In this document: positions 17,719 to 27,230 of the stretch, one piece after another
How positions within the stretch are numbered: the stretch's first letter is position 1
Layout: each line of letters starts with the position of its first letter
From: Idiomarina rhizosphaerae
GTDB lineage: Bacteria; Pseudomonadota; Gammaproteobacteria; Enterobacterales; Alteromonadaceae
NCBI RefSeq assembly: GCF_024159085.1
Contig: NZ_JAMZDE010000003.1
Span: forward strand, 62,001-126,000
Length of the DNA: 64,000 nucleotides
Reading direction: 5' to 3'
Position numbers and translations under genes: made by a program
Notes under the pieces: model-generated
Databases searched by the model: none
What the model was told of the DNA's origin: nothing
The model's input: only the letters and a program-made list of their open reading frames with translations

Positions 17719-19968
17719 TTACTTTTCCAAATTTACAGTTTTAAGGCGCAGCGCGTTAGTTATCACGAAGACACTGGACAATGCCATGGCACCCGCTGCC
17801 AGCATGGGTGACAACAAAATACCGAAAAACGGATACAACACACCCGCTGCGACTGGTATCAGCGCGGTATTATAGGCAAAAGCCCAGAATAAATTCTGGC
17901 GAATGTTGCGCATGGTGGCTTCAGACAACGCAAAGGCCTGTTGCACAACAGTCAGGTTGTCCGACATTAGCACCACATCGGCGGACTCAATGGCCACATC
18001 CGTACCAGTGCCAATAGCAAAGCCAACATCTGCGGAGGCTAAAGCCGGCGCATCATTTATGCCGTCACCCACAAAAATCACCTGCCCCCACTCTTTTTTC
18101 AAACGCTTAACCGCGTCAACCTTGCCATCGGGTTTTACATTAGCAACCACTTCATCAATACCCAGTTCTTTTGCAATACGTTTTGCAGTAGACTCAGCGT
18201 CACCGGTTACCATGGCAGTTTTCAGACCGTCGGCGTGCAGGCGCTTAATCAATTCTTTGGCGCTGGGTTTTATCGGGTCATCCTGAGTAAATACTGCCGC
18301 CAGCTTGCCATCTATAGCTACGTAAATTGGCGTGCGACCGTTTTCTGCCCAGTTTTTAGCTTCATTAGGCTCGGTATGTAACTCAGTATTGTTGTCCCTC
18401 ATCAGCTCGCTGGTACCAATATAAAGCGTTTTACCATCCACTTTCCCCGTAGCACCCAAACCTGAAATAGCCTCAAAGGTATCCGGTTCAGAGACTTTTA
18501 AGTCCTGATCTTTGGCGTAATTCACCAAGGCTTCGGCAGTAGGATGCTCGGACTTAGCTTCAACCGAAGCCGCCAATGTCAGCACCTCTTTTTCGTCAAA
18601 TCCGCTTAGGGTAATCCACTCTGTAATAGTCGGCTTGCCTTCGGTCAGCGTACCTGTTTTATCAAAGATAACGCCTTTGGATTGTTGCAATGCTTGCAAG
18701 GCACTGCCCTGACGAAACAGCACTCCCATTTCCGCACCTCGCCCGGTGCCCACCATAATTGAGGTTGGCGTCGCCAGACCCATGGCACAAGGGCAGGCAA
18801 TAATCAGAACCGCAACGGCATTAACCAATGCAAAAGTAAGCGCTGACTCACTAGCCGCAAAGTACCACACCACAAAGGTCAGTAAGGCCGCCAGCATCAC
18901 CGCAGGTACAAACCACAAGGTAATACGGTTAACGGTGTCCTGAATCGGCAATTTACTGCCCTGCGCCTGCTCAACCATACGGATGATCTGCGCCAGCACG
19001 GTTCCCTCGCCGGTAGCCGTTACTTTAAAACGCAACGTGCCTTTTTCGTTCAGCGTTCCACCAACCACTTTGTCTTCTTTTTGCTTATGCACCGGTTCTG
19101 CTTCACCGGTTATCATAGCCTCATTGACATAACTGTCGCCGGAAGACACTTCGCCATCCAGGGCAATACGCTCACCCGGGCGTACTTCAATTTCGTCCCC
19201 CTTGCCCAGCTCGGCAATATCGACTTCCGTCACTTCGCCGTCACGCACCACTCGTGCGGTTTTGCTTTGTAGACTCATTAAACGCTGAATAGCATCGGAG
19301 GTGTGGCTTTTAGCCCGTGCTTCCATAAAGCGCCCGGCCAGAATCAAGGTGACAATAACCGCCGAGGCCTCAAAGTAAACATTCACTGACTCGCTCGGTA
19401 ACCAGGCTGGAAAAGCCGTTGCCACCACCGAATAGCCCCAGGCCGCTGTAGCGCCCAATGCCACCAAAGAGTTCATGTCAGGGGCGCCCCGGAATAGCGC
19501 AGGAACACCCAGCTTATAAAAACGCGCGCCAGGAACCGCCAATACCAGGGTAGTAAGCACTAACTGTATCCACCAGCTGGTTTGTAAACCCAGTGAGTTA
19601 TGTACCCACTCGGAAAACACCGGCACCATATGGTTACCCATGGCCAGTATAAACACCGGCAACGTCAGCAAAGTCGATAGCCATAACTGGCCTTTTAATG
19701 TCCGCATCTCCTTTGCCTGTTGCTCACGCTGTTCGCGCATTTGCTTATCACGGTCGAGCACTTCATGGGCATCGTAGCCAGCACTTTTCACGGCCTGAAC
19801 TAAATCATCCACCGACAGCTTTTCAGAATAAGTCACTTCAGCACTGTCCGACGCCAGGTTTACCGAAGCATCTTCAACGCCGTCTAAGCCATTTAATGCC
19901 TTGTCGACACGACTGGCGCACGAGCCACAGCTCATGCCTTCCACACTTAAACGAACAGATTTACTCAT
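17719..19968 (-). CDS. copA: Copper-exporting P1B-type ATPase
   Basis: This 749-residue inner-membrane ATPase exports Cu(I). One N-terminal heavy-metal-binding domain carries GMSCGSCASR (residues 9-18). The transmembrane metal site is CPC in IIACPCAMGLATP, the phosphorylation motif DKTGTLTEG lies near residue 435, and the hinge motif is VGDGINDAPAL. E. coli CopA has two N-terminal metal domains; this one has a single copy. The start overlaps the 3' end of the upstream DUF998 gene by 8 bp, so the two are translationally coupled. Azurin, another copper protein, lies about 4 kb away but in a separate transcript. No CueR-type regulator is visible nearby. Confidence 0.95.
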   Translation of the reverse strand: MSKSVRLSVEGMSCGSCASRVDKALNGLDGVEDASVNLASDSAEVTYSEKLSVDDLVQAVKSAGYDAHEVLDRDKQMREQREQQAKEMRTLKGQLWLSTLLTLPVFILAMGNHMVPVFSEWVHNSLGLQTSWWIQLVLTTLVLAVPGARFYKLGVPALFRGAPDMNSLVALGATAAWGYSVVATAFPAWLPSESVNVYFEASAVIVTLILAGRFMEARAKSHTSDAIQRLMSLQSKTARVVRDGEVTEVDIAELGKGDEIEVRPGERIALDGEVSSGDSYVNEAMITGEAEPVHKQKEDKVVGGTLNEKGTLRFKVTATGEGTVLAQIIRMVEQAQGSKLPIQDTVNRITLWFVPAVMLAALLTFVVWYFAASESALTFALVNAVAVLIIACPCAMGLATPTSIMVGTGRGAEMGVLFRQGSALQALQQSKGVIFDKTGTLTEGKPTITEWITLSGFDEKEVLTLAASVEAKSEHPTAEALVNYAKDQDLKVSEPDTFEAISGLGATGKVDGKTLYIGTSELMRDNNTELHTEPNEAKNWAENGRTPIYVAIDGKLAAVFTQDDPIKPSAKELIKRLHADGLKTAMVTGDAESTAKRIAKELGIDEVVANVKPDGKVDAVKRLKKEWGQVIFVGDGINDAPALASADVGFAIGTGTDVAIESADVVLMSDNLTVVQQAFALSEATMRNIRQNLFWAFAYNTALIPVAAGVLYPFFGILLSPMLAAGAMALSSVFVITNALRLKTVNLEK

Positions 19969-20593
19969 TACTGCCTCCGTCGGCTTCTGCCGGTTTAAGC
20001 CACAATAGCAACCAGAACACCACCAGTTGTGCTATGCCAATGTAACGCTGTATCGCGCCGCGTACTTCTGCCAATTCGGGGTTAATCATTAACACAAAAC
20101 CTAAGGCAATAATCACCGACAGAAGAACAAAAGCACAGCGCACCGGCCAGGTCGTTTTTGGAGTAAAGGTCAGTAAAAATGCACCCAGAGCAAAGCCAAA
20201 GTAACTGACCATACTAATAATATTGTGTAGTGCCTGAGAGCTGGAGCCATCCGTCGGGCAGCCTAAATCGCAAGGTGCCAGTGCCGCGCCGAGGTAAGCG
20301 ACAGGATAGAAAAATAGTAGGCTCCAGCCAATATGGCTAATGCCTTTAACGCGTAAATGCGGGCGCGCAGTTAATAGCACACCGAAAGAAACCATCGCCA
20401 GCGGAATAAAGCCGACCCAGCCAAAAGCTCCAGCGGCGGTGCTGCCGGTCGCGTTAATTTCGCTTATATACTGACTTACATGAGAAAAGTCGTCTTTTAC
20501 CCAAGTGGCTACCAATTGCAGACCAATCCAAAATAAGGTCAGAATAATTAACTGCGGCATAACGGGAGAGCTTTTCGTCGGTGTGTTTTCCAT
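19961..20593 (-). CDS. DUF998-type integral membrane protein
   Basis: This 210-residue protein has about six hydrophobic helices (for example LIILTLFWIGLQLVATWV and ALHNIISMVSYFGFALGAFL) and the layout of the DUF998 family. Members have no established biochemical role. A strong GAGGAGG ribosome-binding site precedes the ATG, and the gene overlaps copA by 8 bp. A link to copper handling is therefore possible from context but is not shown by the sequence. It is divergent from the phosphodiesterase gene across 67 bp. Confidence 0.75.
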   Translation of the reverse strand: MENTPTKSSPVMPQLIILTLFWIGLQLVATWVKDDFSHVSQYISEINATGSTAAGAFGWVGFIPLAMVSFGVLLTARPHLRVKGISHIGWSLLFFYPVAYLGAALAPCDLGCPTDGSSSQALHNIISMVSYFGFALGAFLLTFTPKTTWPVRCAFVLLSVIIALGFVLMINPELAEVRGAIQRYIGIAQLVVFWLLLWLKPAEADGGSNE

Positions 20594-20660
20594 GTAGCCT
20601 CCTCGGCTGTATTAATGTGATAATCTTTCACTACAGTGTAAACCAAGATGGGAACAGATT

Positions 20661-21410
20661 GTGAATATTCAAGTGCTTGGCTGCAGCGGCGGACTCAGTG
20701 GCGACAATAAAGGCGGATCCACCTGCATTCAGCTCAATCATAACATTCTGATTGACGCCGGCACCGGTCTGAATCAACTCAGCCTGGCACAAATGCACCG
20801 GGTTCGGCATGTGTTTTTAACCCATTCGCATATGGACCATATTGCCGCTTTGCCCACCTTTTTAAGCAACCAATACGGAAGTGAGCACTTACCTGTTACG
20901 GTTTACGCACAGCCTCATACGCTGGAAAAGCTGCAAAACAATATTTTTAACGGCGATATCTGGCCTGAGCTGAGCAGCGTGACAGAAGGGCCTGAAGCAC
21001 TATTGAAGTTTGAAGAGATTCATCCCGGTCAGAGCATAGAGCTTCAAGGCATGGAAATTAAAGCTTTTGCTGTAGAGCACAGCGTGCCCACAGTGGGTTA
21101 CAGCGTAAAAAGCCAGGGCAGGCATTTTGTTTTTACCGCCGATACCATTGCTGGCAAGCAACTGACCGAACAGCTTAACCGCTTAGGCCATATAGACACC
21201 TTAATGCTGGAGTGCTCTTTTCCTGACGAATTACTCCCGGTTGCGGAAAAAACCAAACACATGACTCCAGGCTTGCTGCAAAGCGCTCTGAATAGTCTGG
21301 AACAACAACCCACTGAGCTTTGGATAACCCACCTGAAACCCAGCAACGAAAAAGCCCTCCGCGAGACCTTACAAGCCAACCCACCGCATAAAAACACGGT
21401 GGTGTTATAA
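20661..21410 (+). CDS. Class II cyclic-nucleotide phosphodiesterase (metallo-beta-lactamase fold)
   Basis: This 249-residue protein matches class II 3',5'-cyclic-nucleotide phosphodiesterases, which hydrolyse cAMP (or cGMP) with a binuclear metal site. The metal motif is HVFLTHSHMDHIAALPTFLS, with HSHMDH providing ligands. Further metal-site residues appear in VEHSVPTVGY, FVFTADTIAG, LMLECSFP and LWITHLKPS. Translation starts at GTG (20661), since no in-frame ATG lies near it. No signal peptide is evident, so it is probably cytoplasmic. It is divergent from the DUF998/copA operon. The nucleotide specificity is inferred only. Confidence 0.85.
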   Translation: MNIQVLGCSGGLSGDNKGGSTCIQLNHNILIDAGTGLNQLSLAQMHRVRHVFLTHSHMDHIAALPTFLSNQYGSEHLPVTVYAQPHTLEKLQNNIFNGDIWPELSSVTEGPEALLKFEEIHPGQSIELQGMEIKAFAVEHSVPTVGYSVKSQGRHFVFTADTIAGKQLTEQLNRLGHIDTLMLECSFPDELLPVAEKTKHMTPGLLQSALNSLEQQPTELWITHLKPSNEKALRETLQANPPHKNTVVL

Positions 21411-21432
21411 CCGGATATTTGTGGTTTCGTCA

Positions 21433-21505
21433 CCTGATCTATGTGGTTTGTAGCCTGACATTTATGTCAGGTGGGGTATCGTTCCTGACGTAAACGTCAG
21501 GCTAC
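21433..21505. repeat. Left 73-bp direct repeat, containing a full 56-bp GTAGCC element (21450-21505)
   Basis: The full element runs 21450-21505, with a left ATTTAT-type hairpin and a right GTAAAC-type hairpin. With 17 bp of leading sequence it matches 22198-22270 at 69 of 73 positions. The two copies lie 765 bp apart and bracket the toxin-antitoxin pair. Confidence 0.92.
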
Positions 21506-21614
21506 AGAAACATTAAACACCTACACTACTTCACCTCCTTCGCCTACATCCCCACATTCGCTGCTTCTGCTAATTTACCCATCTTATTTGCTAAAGTGTA
21601 TTTTAAAAACTACA

Positions 21615-21941
21615 ATGAGCTTATCAGTATATGAATCAAATAAATTTCACCAATGGTTGTCAGGTATAAAAAATCAAACAATCAAAGGCCGAATTATTTC
21701 GCATATTAATAGGTTAATAGAAGGAAGTTCCTGCGACGTAAAGCCTATTGGACATGGCCTAAGCGAATTACGAATGCATTTTGGCTCCGGCTATAGAGTT
21801 TATTTCTATGAAGATCAGGGTGTACTCATTTTGTTACTCGCCGGAGGCGATAAGAAAAGCCAAAGAAGGGACATTAAAAAAGCACACTTACTTTACGAAT
21901 ATTGGAGCATTAACAATGGCAACAACTTTCAGCAAATTTGA
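21615..21941 (+). CDS. RelE/ParE-superfamily addiction-module toxin
   Basis: This 108-residue protein resembles the small HigB/Gp49-type killer proteins that cleave mRNA or otherwise block growth. Family features are the N-terminal YESNKFHQWLSGIKN, the central IGHGLSELRMHFGSGYRVYF and LLLAGGDKKSQRRDIKKA. An in-frame ATG nine codons earlier gives no better match, so the ATG at 21615 is chosen; no strong ribosome-binding site is visible. The antitoxin gene begins within its last codons with a 26-bp overlap in the toxin-first order typical of hig-type modules. The pair is framed by direct repeats of the 56-bp family, which suggests acquisition as a cassette. Confidence 0.88.
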   Translation: MSLSVYESNKFHQWLSGIKNQTIKGRIISHINRLIEGSSCDVKPIGHGLSELRMHFGSGYRVYFYEDQGVLILLLAGGDKKSQRRDIKKAHLLYEYWSINNGNNFQQI

Positions 21942-22197
21942 CGCAGCTTCCTATTTAGAGGATGCAGAATCTGTCGCGGCTTTCGTTGCCGATGCGCTGG
22001 AAACAGAAGACGCAGGCTACATTGCCAATGCTATTGGCATCGCGGCAAGAACAAAAGGTATGACAGAATTAGCACAAAAAACAGGGCTGTCCAGAGAACA
22101 GCTATACCGCTCATTCAGCGACAAAGGCAACCCAACCCTTAAAAGTGTACTGGCTGTTACTAAAGCACTAGGCATAAAAATAACAGCCAGCACGTAA
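21916..22197 (+). CDS. HTH addiction-module antitoxin (HigA-like)
   Basis: This 93-residue DNA-binding protein neutralises the preceding toxin and probably represses the pair. The C-terminal helix-turn-helix is visible in MTELAQKTGLSREQLYRSFS, followed by NPTLKSVLAVTKALGIKI, the standard ending of this antidote family. The start at 21916 has GGAG eight bases upstream. A longer frame beginning at 21781 reads through the toxin in another frame and is not plausible. The gene ends 18 bp before the next 56-bp element. Confidence 0.9.
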   Translation: MATTFSKFDAASYLEDAESVAAFVADALETEDAGYIANAIGIAARTKGMTELAQKTGLSREQLYRSFSDKGNPTLKSVLAVTKALGIKITAST

Positions 22198-22270
22198 CCT
22201 GATGCATGTGGTTTGTAGCCTGACATTTATGTCAGGTGAGATATCGTTCCTGACGTAAACGTCAGGCTAC
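22198..22270. repeat. Right 73-bp direct repeat, containing a full 56-bp GTAGCC element (22215-22270)
   Basis: It is the partner of 21433-21505 (four mismatches). The repeat starts immediately after the antitoxin stop codon. The element proper is 22215-22270 and is followed by about 50 bp before the purL stop. Confidence 0.92.
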
Positions 22271-22318
22271 ATCCCGCAACCCAGCCGGTTAGCCGAATTG
22301 CGGTTTGCGCCGGGCGCG

Positions 22319-25300
22319 TTACCCGAGGTGCTTACGGGCGTTGCGGAACATGCGCATCCACGGGCTGTCTTCGCCCCATTCATCCGGGTGCCAGCTGTTG
22401 GCTACGGTGCGGAACACACGCTCAGGGTGTGGCATCATCGCGGTCACACGACCGTCGTCGCTGGTTACCGCGGTAATCCCTTTCGGTGAACCATTGGGGT
22501 TAGCCGGATACTGCTCAGCTACTTCGCCCCAGTTATCAATGTAACGCAGCGCTACCTGGCCACCTTGCTCCAACTGCGACTGTTGCTGAGGGTTAGCAAA
22601 CTCAGCGCGGCCTTCACCATGAGACACCGCAATAGGCATACGAGAACCCGCCATGTCACCTAAGAAAATAGACTTAGACTCCTGCACTTCCACCAGACTA
22701 AAGCGCGCTTCAAAGCGCTCGCTGCGGTTGGTCACAAAACGCGGCCAGTGCTCGGTTCCCGGAATTAGCTGCTTCAGAGTAGACAACATCTGACAACCAT
22801 TACACACACCCAGCGCCAGCGTATCGTTACGCTTAAAAAAGGCTTCAAACTGCTCGCGCGCACGGTCGTTAAATAAAATAGACTTAGCCCAGCCTTCACC
22901 GGCACCTAAAACGTCACCGTAAGAGAAGCCACCACAAGCTGCCAGTGCCTGCATGTCTTCCAGCGACACACGGCCCGCCAGAATGTCGCTCATGTGAACA
23001 TCGACCGCTTCAAAACCGGCACGGTCAAAGGCTGCCGCCATTTCGTAATGCGAGTTCACGCCCTGCTCACGCAGAATTGCCACTTTCGGCGCAACACCTT
23101 TAGCAATGTACGGCGCTGCAATATCTTCAGAAGGATCGAAGGTTAAATCTGCCAGTAAGCCCGGGTTATCAGCGCGCTGTTTCAGACGGAATTCTTCGTC
23201 AGCACACACCGGGTTGTCACGCAGACGCTGCATGTGGTGCGTAGTTTCCGCCCACACGGTGCGCCAGTGCGTGCGGCTCTGCGCTAATACATTCTGTTCA
23301 TCACGGGTAAAGACAATGGCATCGTCATGCGTCGGCTCACCAATGCGCTTAACGCAGTCACCTAAACCCGCCGCTTTGTAAGCGTCCATCACTTTTTGGT
23401 ACTGTTCATCGCTCACCTGAATAACCGCACCCAGTTCTTCGTTAAACAAGGCGGCTAAATTGTCTTCGCCTAAATCGTCCAGTGCCACTTTCGCGCCACA
23501 GTTTCCGGCAAATGCCATTTCCGCTACAGTGGTGAATAACCCGCCGTCAGAACGGTCGTGGTAGGCCAATAAACGCCCTTCGGTTACCAACTGCTGAGTA
23601 GTATTAAAGAAGGCTTTAAAGGCTTCAGTGTCGTCTAAATCTGGCGTATGTTGCCCCAGTTGCTGATATACCTGCGCCAGTGCTGAACCACCTAAACGGT
23701 TCTGACCTTTACCTAAATCAATAAGTACCAGGTGCGACTGGCCTTTGTCGGTGCGCAATTGCGGCGTTAAAGTTGCACGAATGTCGTTCACCCGGCCAAA
23801 CGCGGTAATCACCAGACTCATTGGCGCTGTCACGGCTTTGTCTTCACCGTCTTCCTGCCACTGAGTTTTCATCGACATGGAATCTTTACCCACCGGAATG
23901 GTAATACCCAGTTCCGGGCACAGCTCTTCACCAACGGCTTTAACGGCCTCATACAAACCGGCGTCTTCACCCGGATGGCCAGCTGCGCACATCCAGTTGG
24001 CCGATAGTTTAATACGTTTTAAATCGCCAATGTCAGCAGCGGCAATATTAGTCAGGGACTCTGCCACCGCCATGCGTGCCGAAGCGCCAAAGTTCAGTAG
24101 CGCCAGCGGCGTACGCTCACCCATAGCCATGGCTTCACCATGGTAGCTGTCATAACTGGACGCGGTTACCGCAACGTCAGCCACCGGTATCTGCCACGGA
24201 CCAACCATTTGGTCACGGGCAACCAGACCGGTAACGCTGCGGTCACCAATGGTAATTAAGAAGGTTTTCTCGGCAATAGCCGGTAAGCGCAGTAAGCGAT
24301 CAGCCGCGTCGTTCAAATCAGCGGCTTCCAAATGCAATGGTGTACCTTCCGCCTGCAATCGGGCCACGTCGCGATGCATTTTCGGCGGTTTGCCTAACAG
24401 CACGTCCAGCGACAAATCAATTGGCTGATTCGAGAACTTGGCGTCGTTCAGTAAAATAGTAAGCTCTTCAGTGGCTTCACCAATCACCGCGTATTCTGCA
24501 CGCTCGCGCTCACACAAGGACTCAAAGCGCTCCATGTTTTCTGGTGCAATAGCAATAACGTAACGTTCCTGCGACTCGTTGCACCAAATTTCCAGCGGTG
24601 TCATGCCGGGCTCATCGTTCGGTATCTCGCGCAGCTCAAATCGACCACCACGACCACCGTCACTAACCAGTTCCGGCATCGCATTCGACAAACCGCCAGC
24701 GCCCACGTCGTGAATAAAGGCAATGGGGTTATCAGCACCAAGCTGCCAGCAACGGTCAATCACTTCCTGACAACGGCGTTCCATTTCTGGGTTTTCACGC
24801 TGAACCGAGGCAAAGTCTAAATCTTCGGTCGACTCGCCCGACGCCATAGACGATGCTGCGCCGCCACCTAAACCAATGTTCATTGCCGGACCGCCTAAAA
24901 CGACGAGCTTAGCACCAACCGGAATATCACCTTTTTGCACATGGGCTTCACGAATGTTACCCAAACCGCCGGCAATCATAATTGGCTTATGGTAACCGCG
25001 GGTTTCGCGCCCATTGTGGCTGTCGACCGTTTGCTCGTAGGTACGAAAATAACCGGTCAGAGCCGGGCGACCAAATTCATTATTAAAGGCTGCGCCGCCT
25101 AATGGGCCTTCCAGCATAATATCCAGCGCAGAAACAATACGCGCAGGTTTGCCGTAGTTCTCTTCCCACGGCTGCTTAAAGCCGGGAATGTTCAGGTTAG
25201 AAACGCTGAAGCCCACCAGGCCGGCTTTGGGTTTAGAACCCACACCTGTAGCACCTTCATCGCGAATTTCACCGCCGGAGCCGGTTGCAGCCCCCGGGTA

Positions 25301-26221
25301 TGGAGAAATTGCCGTTGGGTGGTTATGAGTTTCCACTTTCATCAGAATATGCACTGGCTCGTGGCTGTAGCCATAGCTCATGCTGTCCGGTTGCGGGTAG
25401 AAACGCCCGGCTTCATGGCCTTCCATAACAGCGGCATTGTCTTTATAAGCCGACAACACATAGTCAGGTGTGGTTTCAAAGGTGTTCTTAATCATTTTGA
25501 ACAGCGACTTGGGCTGTTCCGCACCGTCTATGGTCCAGTCGGCGTTAAAAATCTTGTGACGACAGTGCTCAGAGTTTGCCTGGGCAAACATATAAAGCTC
25601 AATGTCGTTTGGGTTGCGATCCAGTTTACGGAAGTTTTCTACCAGGTAATCAATTTCGTCGTCAGCAAGCGCCAGACCCAGACTAATATTGGCCTGCGCC
25701 AGCGCTTCACGACCGCCAGCCAGAATGTCTACCGAAGACAATGGCTGCGGTTCCTGTGAGCGGAATAGCTGCTGCGCGTCGTTCATATCGTACAACACGC
25801 TTTCGGTCATACGGTCGTGCAATAAGGCTGCCGCCTGCTTCAGTTCTTCAGCCGACAAATCACCCTGCAGATAGAAAGCCACACCGCGCTCAACCCGGTG
25901 AATGCTTTTCAAGCCACAGTTATGCGCAATATCGGTGGCCTTCGAAGCCCAGGGGGAAATAGTACCAATGCGAGGGGTTACCAGTACCAGAGCACCTTGA
26001 GGCTCGTGTGCCGGCATTTCAGGGCCGTACTTCAGTAGTTGTACCAGCACTGAACGGTGTTCGTCGCTAAGTTCATTATGCAAATCAACAAAGTGCTGAT
26101 ACTCAGCATAAAGCTCTTTGACAGGAATTCCTGCCTGTTTCAGTTGTTCAAGTTGCTTCGTTGTTTTGAAGGCTGATAAGGCAGGTGCACCGCGGTAGAT
26201 TTCCACAAGCAAGGTCTCCAA
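22319..26221 (-). CDS. purL: Phosphoribosylformylglycinamidine synthase
   Basis: This large single-chain PurL of 1300 residues (E. coli 1295) converts FGAR to FGAM with glutamine and ATP, the fourth step of purine synthesis. Visible landmarks are the N-terminal domain, the synthetase core ([20 protein letters not shown]) and the second ATP-fold half with [11 protein letters not shown]. The C-terminal glutaminase has its nucleophile cysteine in [11 protein letters not shown] and its histidine in [10 protein letters not shown]. It lies on the same strand as mltF, as in E. coli, but several genes are interposed. Together with guaA and guaB it makes this region purine-rich. Confidence 0.97.
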   Translation of the reverse strand: METLLVEIYRGAPALSAFKTTKQLEQLKQAGIPVKELYAEYQHFVDLHNELSDEHRSVLVQLLKYGPEMPAHEPQGALVLVTPRIGTISPWASKATDIAHNCGLKSIHRVERGVAFYLQGDLSAEELKQAAALLHDRMTESVLYDMNDAQQLFRSQEPQPLSSVDILAGGREALAQANISLGLALADDEIDYLVENFRKLDRNPNDIELYMFAQANSEHCRHKIFNADWTIDGAEQPKSLFKMIKNTFETTPDYVLSAYKDNAAVMEGHEAGRFYPQPDSMSYGYSHEPVHILMKVETHNHPTAISPYPGAATGSGGEIRDEGATGVGSKPKAGLVGFSVSNLNIPGFKQPWEENYGKPARIVSALDIMLEGPLGGAAFNNEFGRPALTGYFRTYEQTVDSHNGRETRGYHKPIMIAGGLGNIREAHVQKGDIPVGAKLVVLGGPAMNIGLGGGAASSMASGESTEDLDFASVQRENPEMERRCQEVIDRCWQLGADNPIAFIHDVGAGGLSNAMPELVSDGGRGGRFELREIPNDEPGMTPLEIWCNESQERYVIAIAPENMERFESLCERERAEYAVIGEATEELTILLNDAKFSNQPIDLSLDVLLGKPPKMHRDVARLQAEGTPLHLEAADLNDAADRLLRLPAIAEKTFLITIGDRSVTGLVARDQMVGPWQIPVADVAVTASSYDSYHGEAMAMGERTPLALLNFGASARMAVAESLTNIAAADIGDLKRIKLSANWMCAAGHPGEDAGLYEAVKAVGEELCPELGITIPVGKDSMSMKTQWQEDGEDKAVTAPMSLVITAFGRVNDIRATLTPQLRTDKGQSHLVLIDLGKGQNRLGGSALAQVYQQLGQHTPDLDDTEAFKAFFNTTQQLVTEGRLLAYHDRSDGGLFTTVAEMAFAGNCGAKVALDDLGEDNLAALFNEELGAVIQVSDEQYQKVMDAYKAAGLGDCVKRIGEPTHDDAIVFTRDEQNVLAQSRTHWRTVWAETTHHMQRLRDNPVCADEEFRLKQRADNPGLLADLTFDPSEDIAAPYIAKGVAPKVAILREQGVNSHYEMAAAFDRAGFEAVDVHMSDILAGRVSLEDMQALAACGGFSYGDVLGAGEGWAKSILFNDRAREQFEAFFKRNDTLALGVCNGCQMLSTLKQLIPGTEHWPRFVTNRSERFEARFSLVEVQESKSIFLGDMAGSRMPIAVSHGEGRAEFANPQQQSQLEQGGQVALRYIDNWGEVAEQYPANPNGSPKGITAVTSDDGRVTAMMPHPERVFRTVANSWHPDEWGEDSPWMRMFRNARKHLG

Positions 26222-26252
26222 AGCTGGGCGATTTTTGCTGGCAGATTATACA

Positions 26253-26320
26253 GTAGCCTGACATTCATGTCAGGTACAATATCGAACCTGGCGTTTGTCG
26301 CCTGATGTTCACATCAGGTG
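26253..26320. repeat. Degenerate GTAGCC-family element
   Basis: A left hairpin (26253-26275, ATTCAT variant) is followed by a decayed middle, AACCTGGCGTTTGTCG. A third hairpin type, CCTGATGTTCACATCAGG, follows at 26301-26318. It sits just upstream of the purL start. Confidence 0.7.
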
Positions 26321-26340
26321 AGAGAGCCGATGACGCATAT

Positions 26341-26396
26341 GTAGCCTGACATTTATGTCAGGTGAGATATAGCTCCTGACGTAAACGTCAGGCTAC
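26341..26396. repeat. Full 56-bp GTAGCC element
   Basis: An ATTTAT-type left half and a GTAAAC-type right half. The final GGCTAC overlaps the stop codon of the small minus-strand ORF (26393-26395), so the element supplies that stop. Confidence 0.92.
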
Positions 26397-26530
26397 TCGA
26401 TTTTCGGAGTGCCTTCGCGATTCACTATGCGAAACCATTTTTCACGACGCTCAATAATACGTTGTTTACGTTTACGAATAACGGCGCGGCGGCGGGCGGT
26501 GTTTTCACGTCTTAGGCGGTTGGCTTGCAT
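26393..26530 (-). CDS. Small highly basic protein, 45 residues, function unknown
   Basis: A short minus-strand frame begins ATG at 26530 and ends TAG at 26393. It encodes MQANRLRRENTARRRAVIRK followed by further Arg/Lys-rich sequence ending REGTPKIE; about 18 of 45 residues are Arg or Lys. AAAGG lies roughly nine bases upstream of the ATG as a possible ribosome-binding site. The composition suggests nucleic-acid or ribosome binding, but I do not recognise a family. It could also be a spurious frame; conservation in related genomes would decide. Confidence 0.45.
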   Translation of the reverse strand: MQANRLRRENTARRRAVIRKRKQRIIERREKWFRIVNREGTPKIE

Positions 26531-26680
26531 AGACTTTGGCCTTTATTGCGTTGAAATGCCTAATCAGCTTACCGTGTCATACCCATTTATTGCAACGACT
26601 TTATACTAGCTTAACAGCCTAATTTGCGTAACTTAGGCTAATGTGGAAAGATCGGCCGCCGACGCACAAAAGGACCTGTT

Positions 26681-27178
26681 ATGAATGAGCTCGAATCTGA
26701 CGTTTGGTACATAGTACGAACCAAGCCTAAGCAGGAAGAACGCGCCATACTGAATCTGGAGAATCAGGGGTTCGGTGTTTTCGCGCCCGAGTTAACCGTA
26801 AAAAAGGTTCGCCGAGGTGTGCGTACCTCAGTAGTGGAGCCCATGTTCCCGGGCTATGTGTTCGTTAAACCCGATGACATTATTGAGCAGTTCTACAAGC
26901 TCCGCAGCACTTATGGTGTAGCTGGTGTGCTGCGTTTTGGCGACAACATACCGAAGGTTCCGCAAAGCTGGATTGACCAAATGCGAGGGGTTGACCAACT
27001 GACCGATGAACAGGCACCTCAAATAGGAGATACAGTGGAAATTCAGCAAGGCCCTTTCCGTGGTTTCCTTGCTAAAATTGTCAAACTGGACGGTGAATCA
27101 CGCTGCTTCGTTATGCTGGAATGGATGCAAAAAAAAGTCAAAGCCAACTTCAGCTACAAAGAACTGCAATTTCAGTAG
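26681..27178 (+). CDS. rfaH: Transcription antitermination protein RfaH
   Basis: RfaH is a NusG paralogue recruited to paused RNA polymerase at ops sites. It lets long polysaccharide, LPS or conjugation operons be fully transcribed and translated. The 165-residue product (E. coli 162) has the NGN domain beginning DVWYIVRTKPKQEERAILNL, with VVEPMFPGYVFVKPD and GVAGVLRFG. A KOW-containing C-terminal domain, IGDTVEIQQGPFRGFLAKI, follows. AGGA precedes the ATG. The stop codon (27176-27178) lies inside a 56-bp element. The polysaccharide cluster at 53-64 kb is a natural target, but no ops site was found within the window. Confidence 0.93.
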   Translation: MNELESDVWYIVRTKPKQEERAILNLENQGFGVFAPELTVKKVRRGVRTSVVEPMFPGYVFVKPDDIIEQFYKLRSTYGVAGVLRFGDNIPKVPQSWIDQMRGVDQLTDEQAPQIGDTVEIQQGPFRGFLAKIVKLDGESRCFVMLEWMQKKVKANFSYKELQFQ

Positions 27179-27230
27179 CCTGACGTTTACGTCAGGAGCG
27201 GTACCTCACCTGACATGAATGTCAGGCTAC
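27175..27230. repeat. Full 56-bp GTAGCC element shared by two convergent stops
   Basis: A GTTTAC-type left half and an ATAAAT-type (ATGAAT variant) right half, in the opposite orientation to the copies near purL. Its outer GTAGCC/GGCTAC ends contain the TAG stops of both rfaH (plus) and the metalloprotease gene (minus). Confidence 0.93.

Noticed and set aside
21781-21915. Extended N-terminus for the antitoxin
   Set aside because: It would read through the toxin gene in a second frame. The ATG at 21916 has a good ribosome-binding site and matches the family N-terminus.
26409-26609. 66-residue plus-strand frame upstream of rfaH
   Set aside because: It is antisense to the more protein-like basic minus-strand frame, and no ribosome-binding site or family resemblance was seen.
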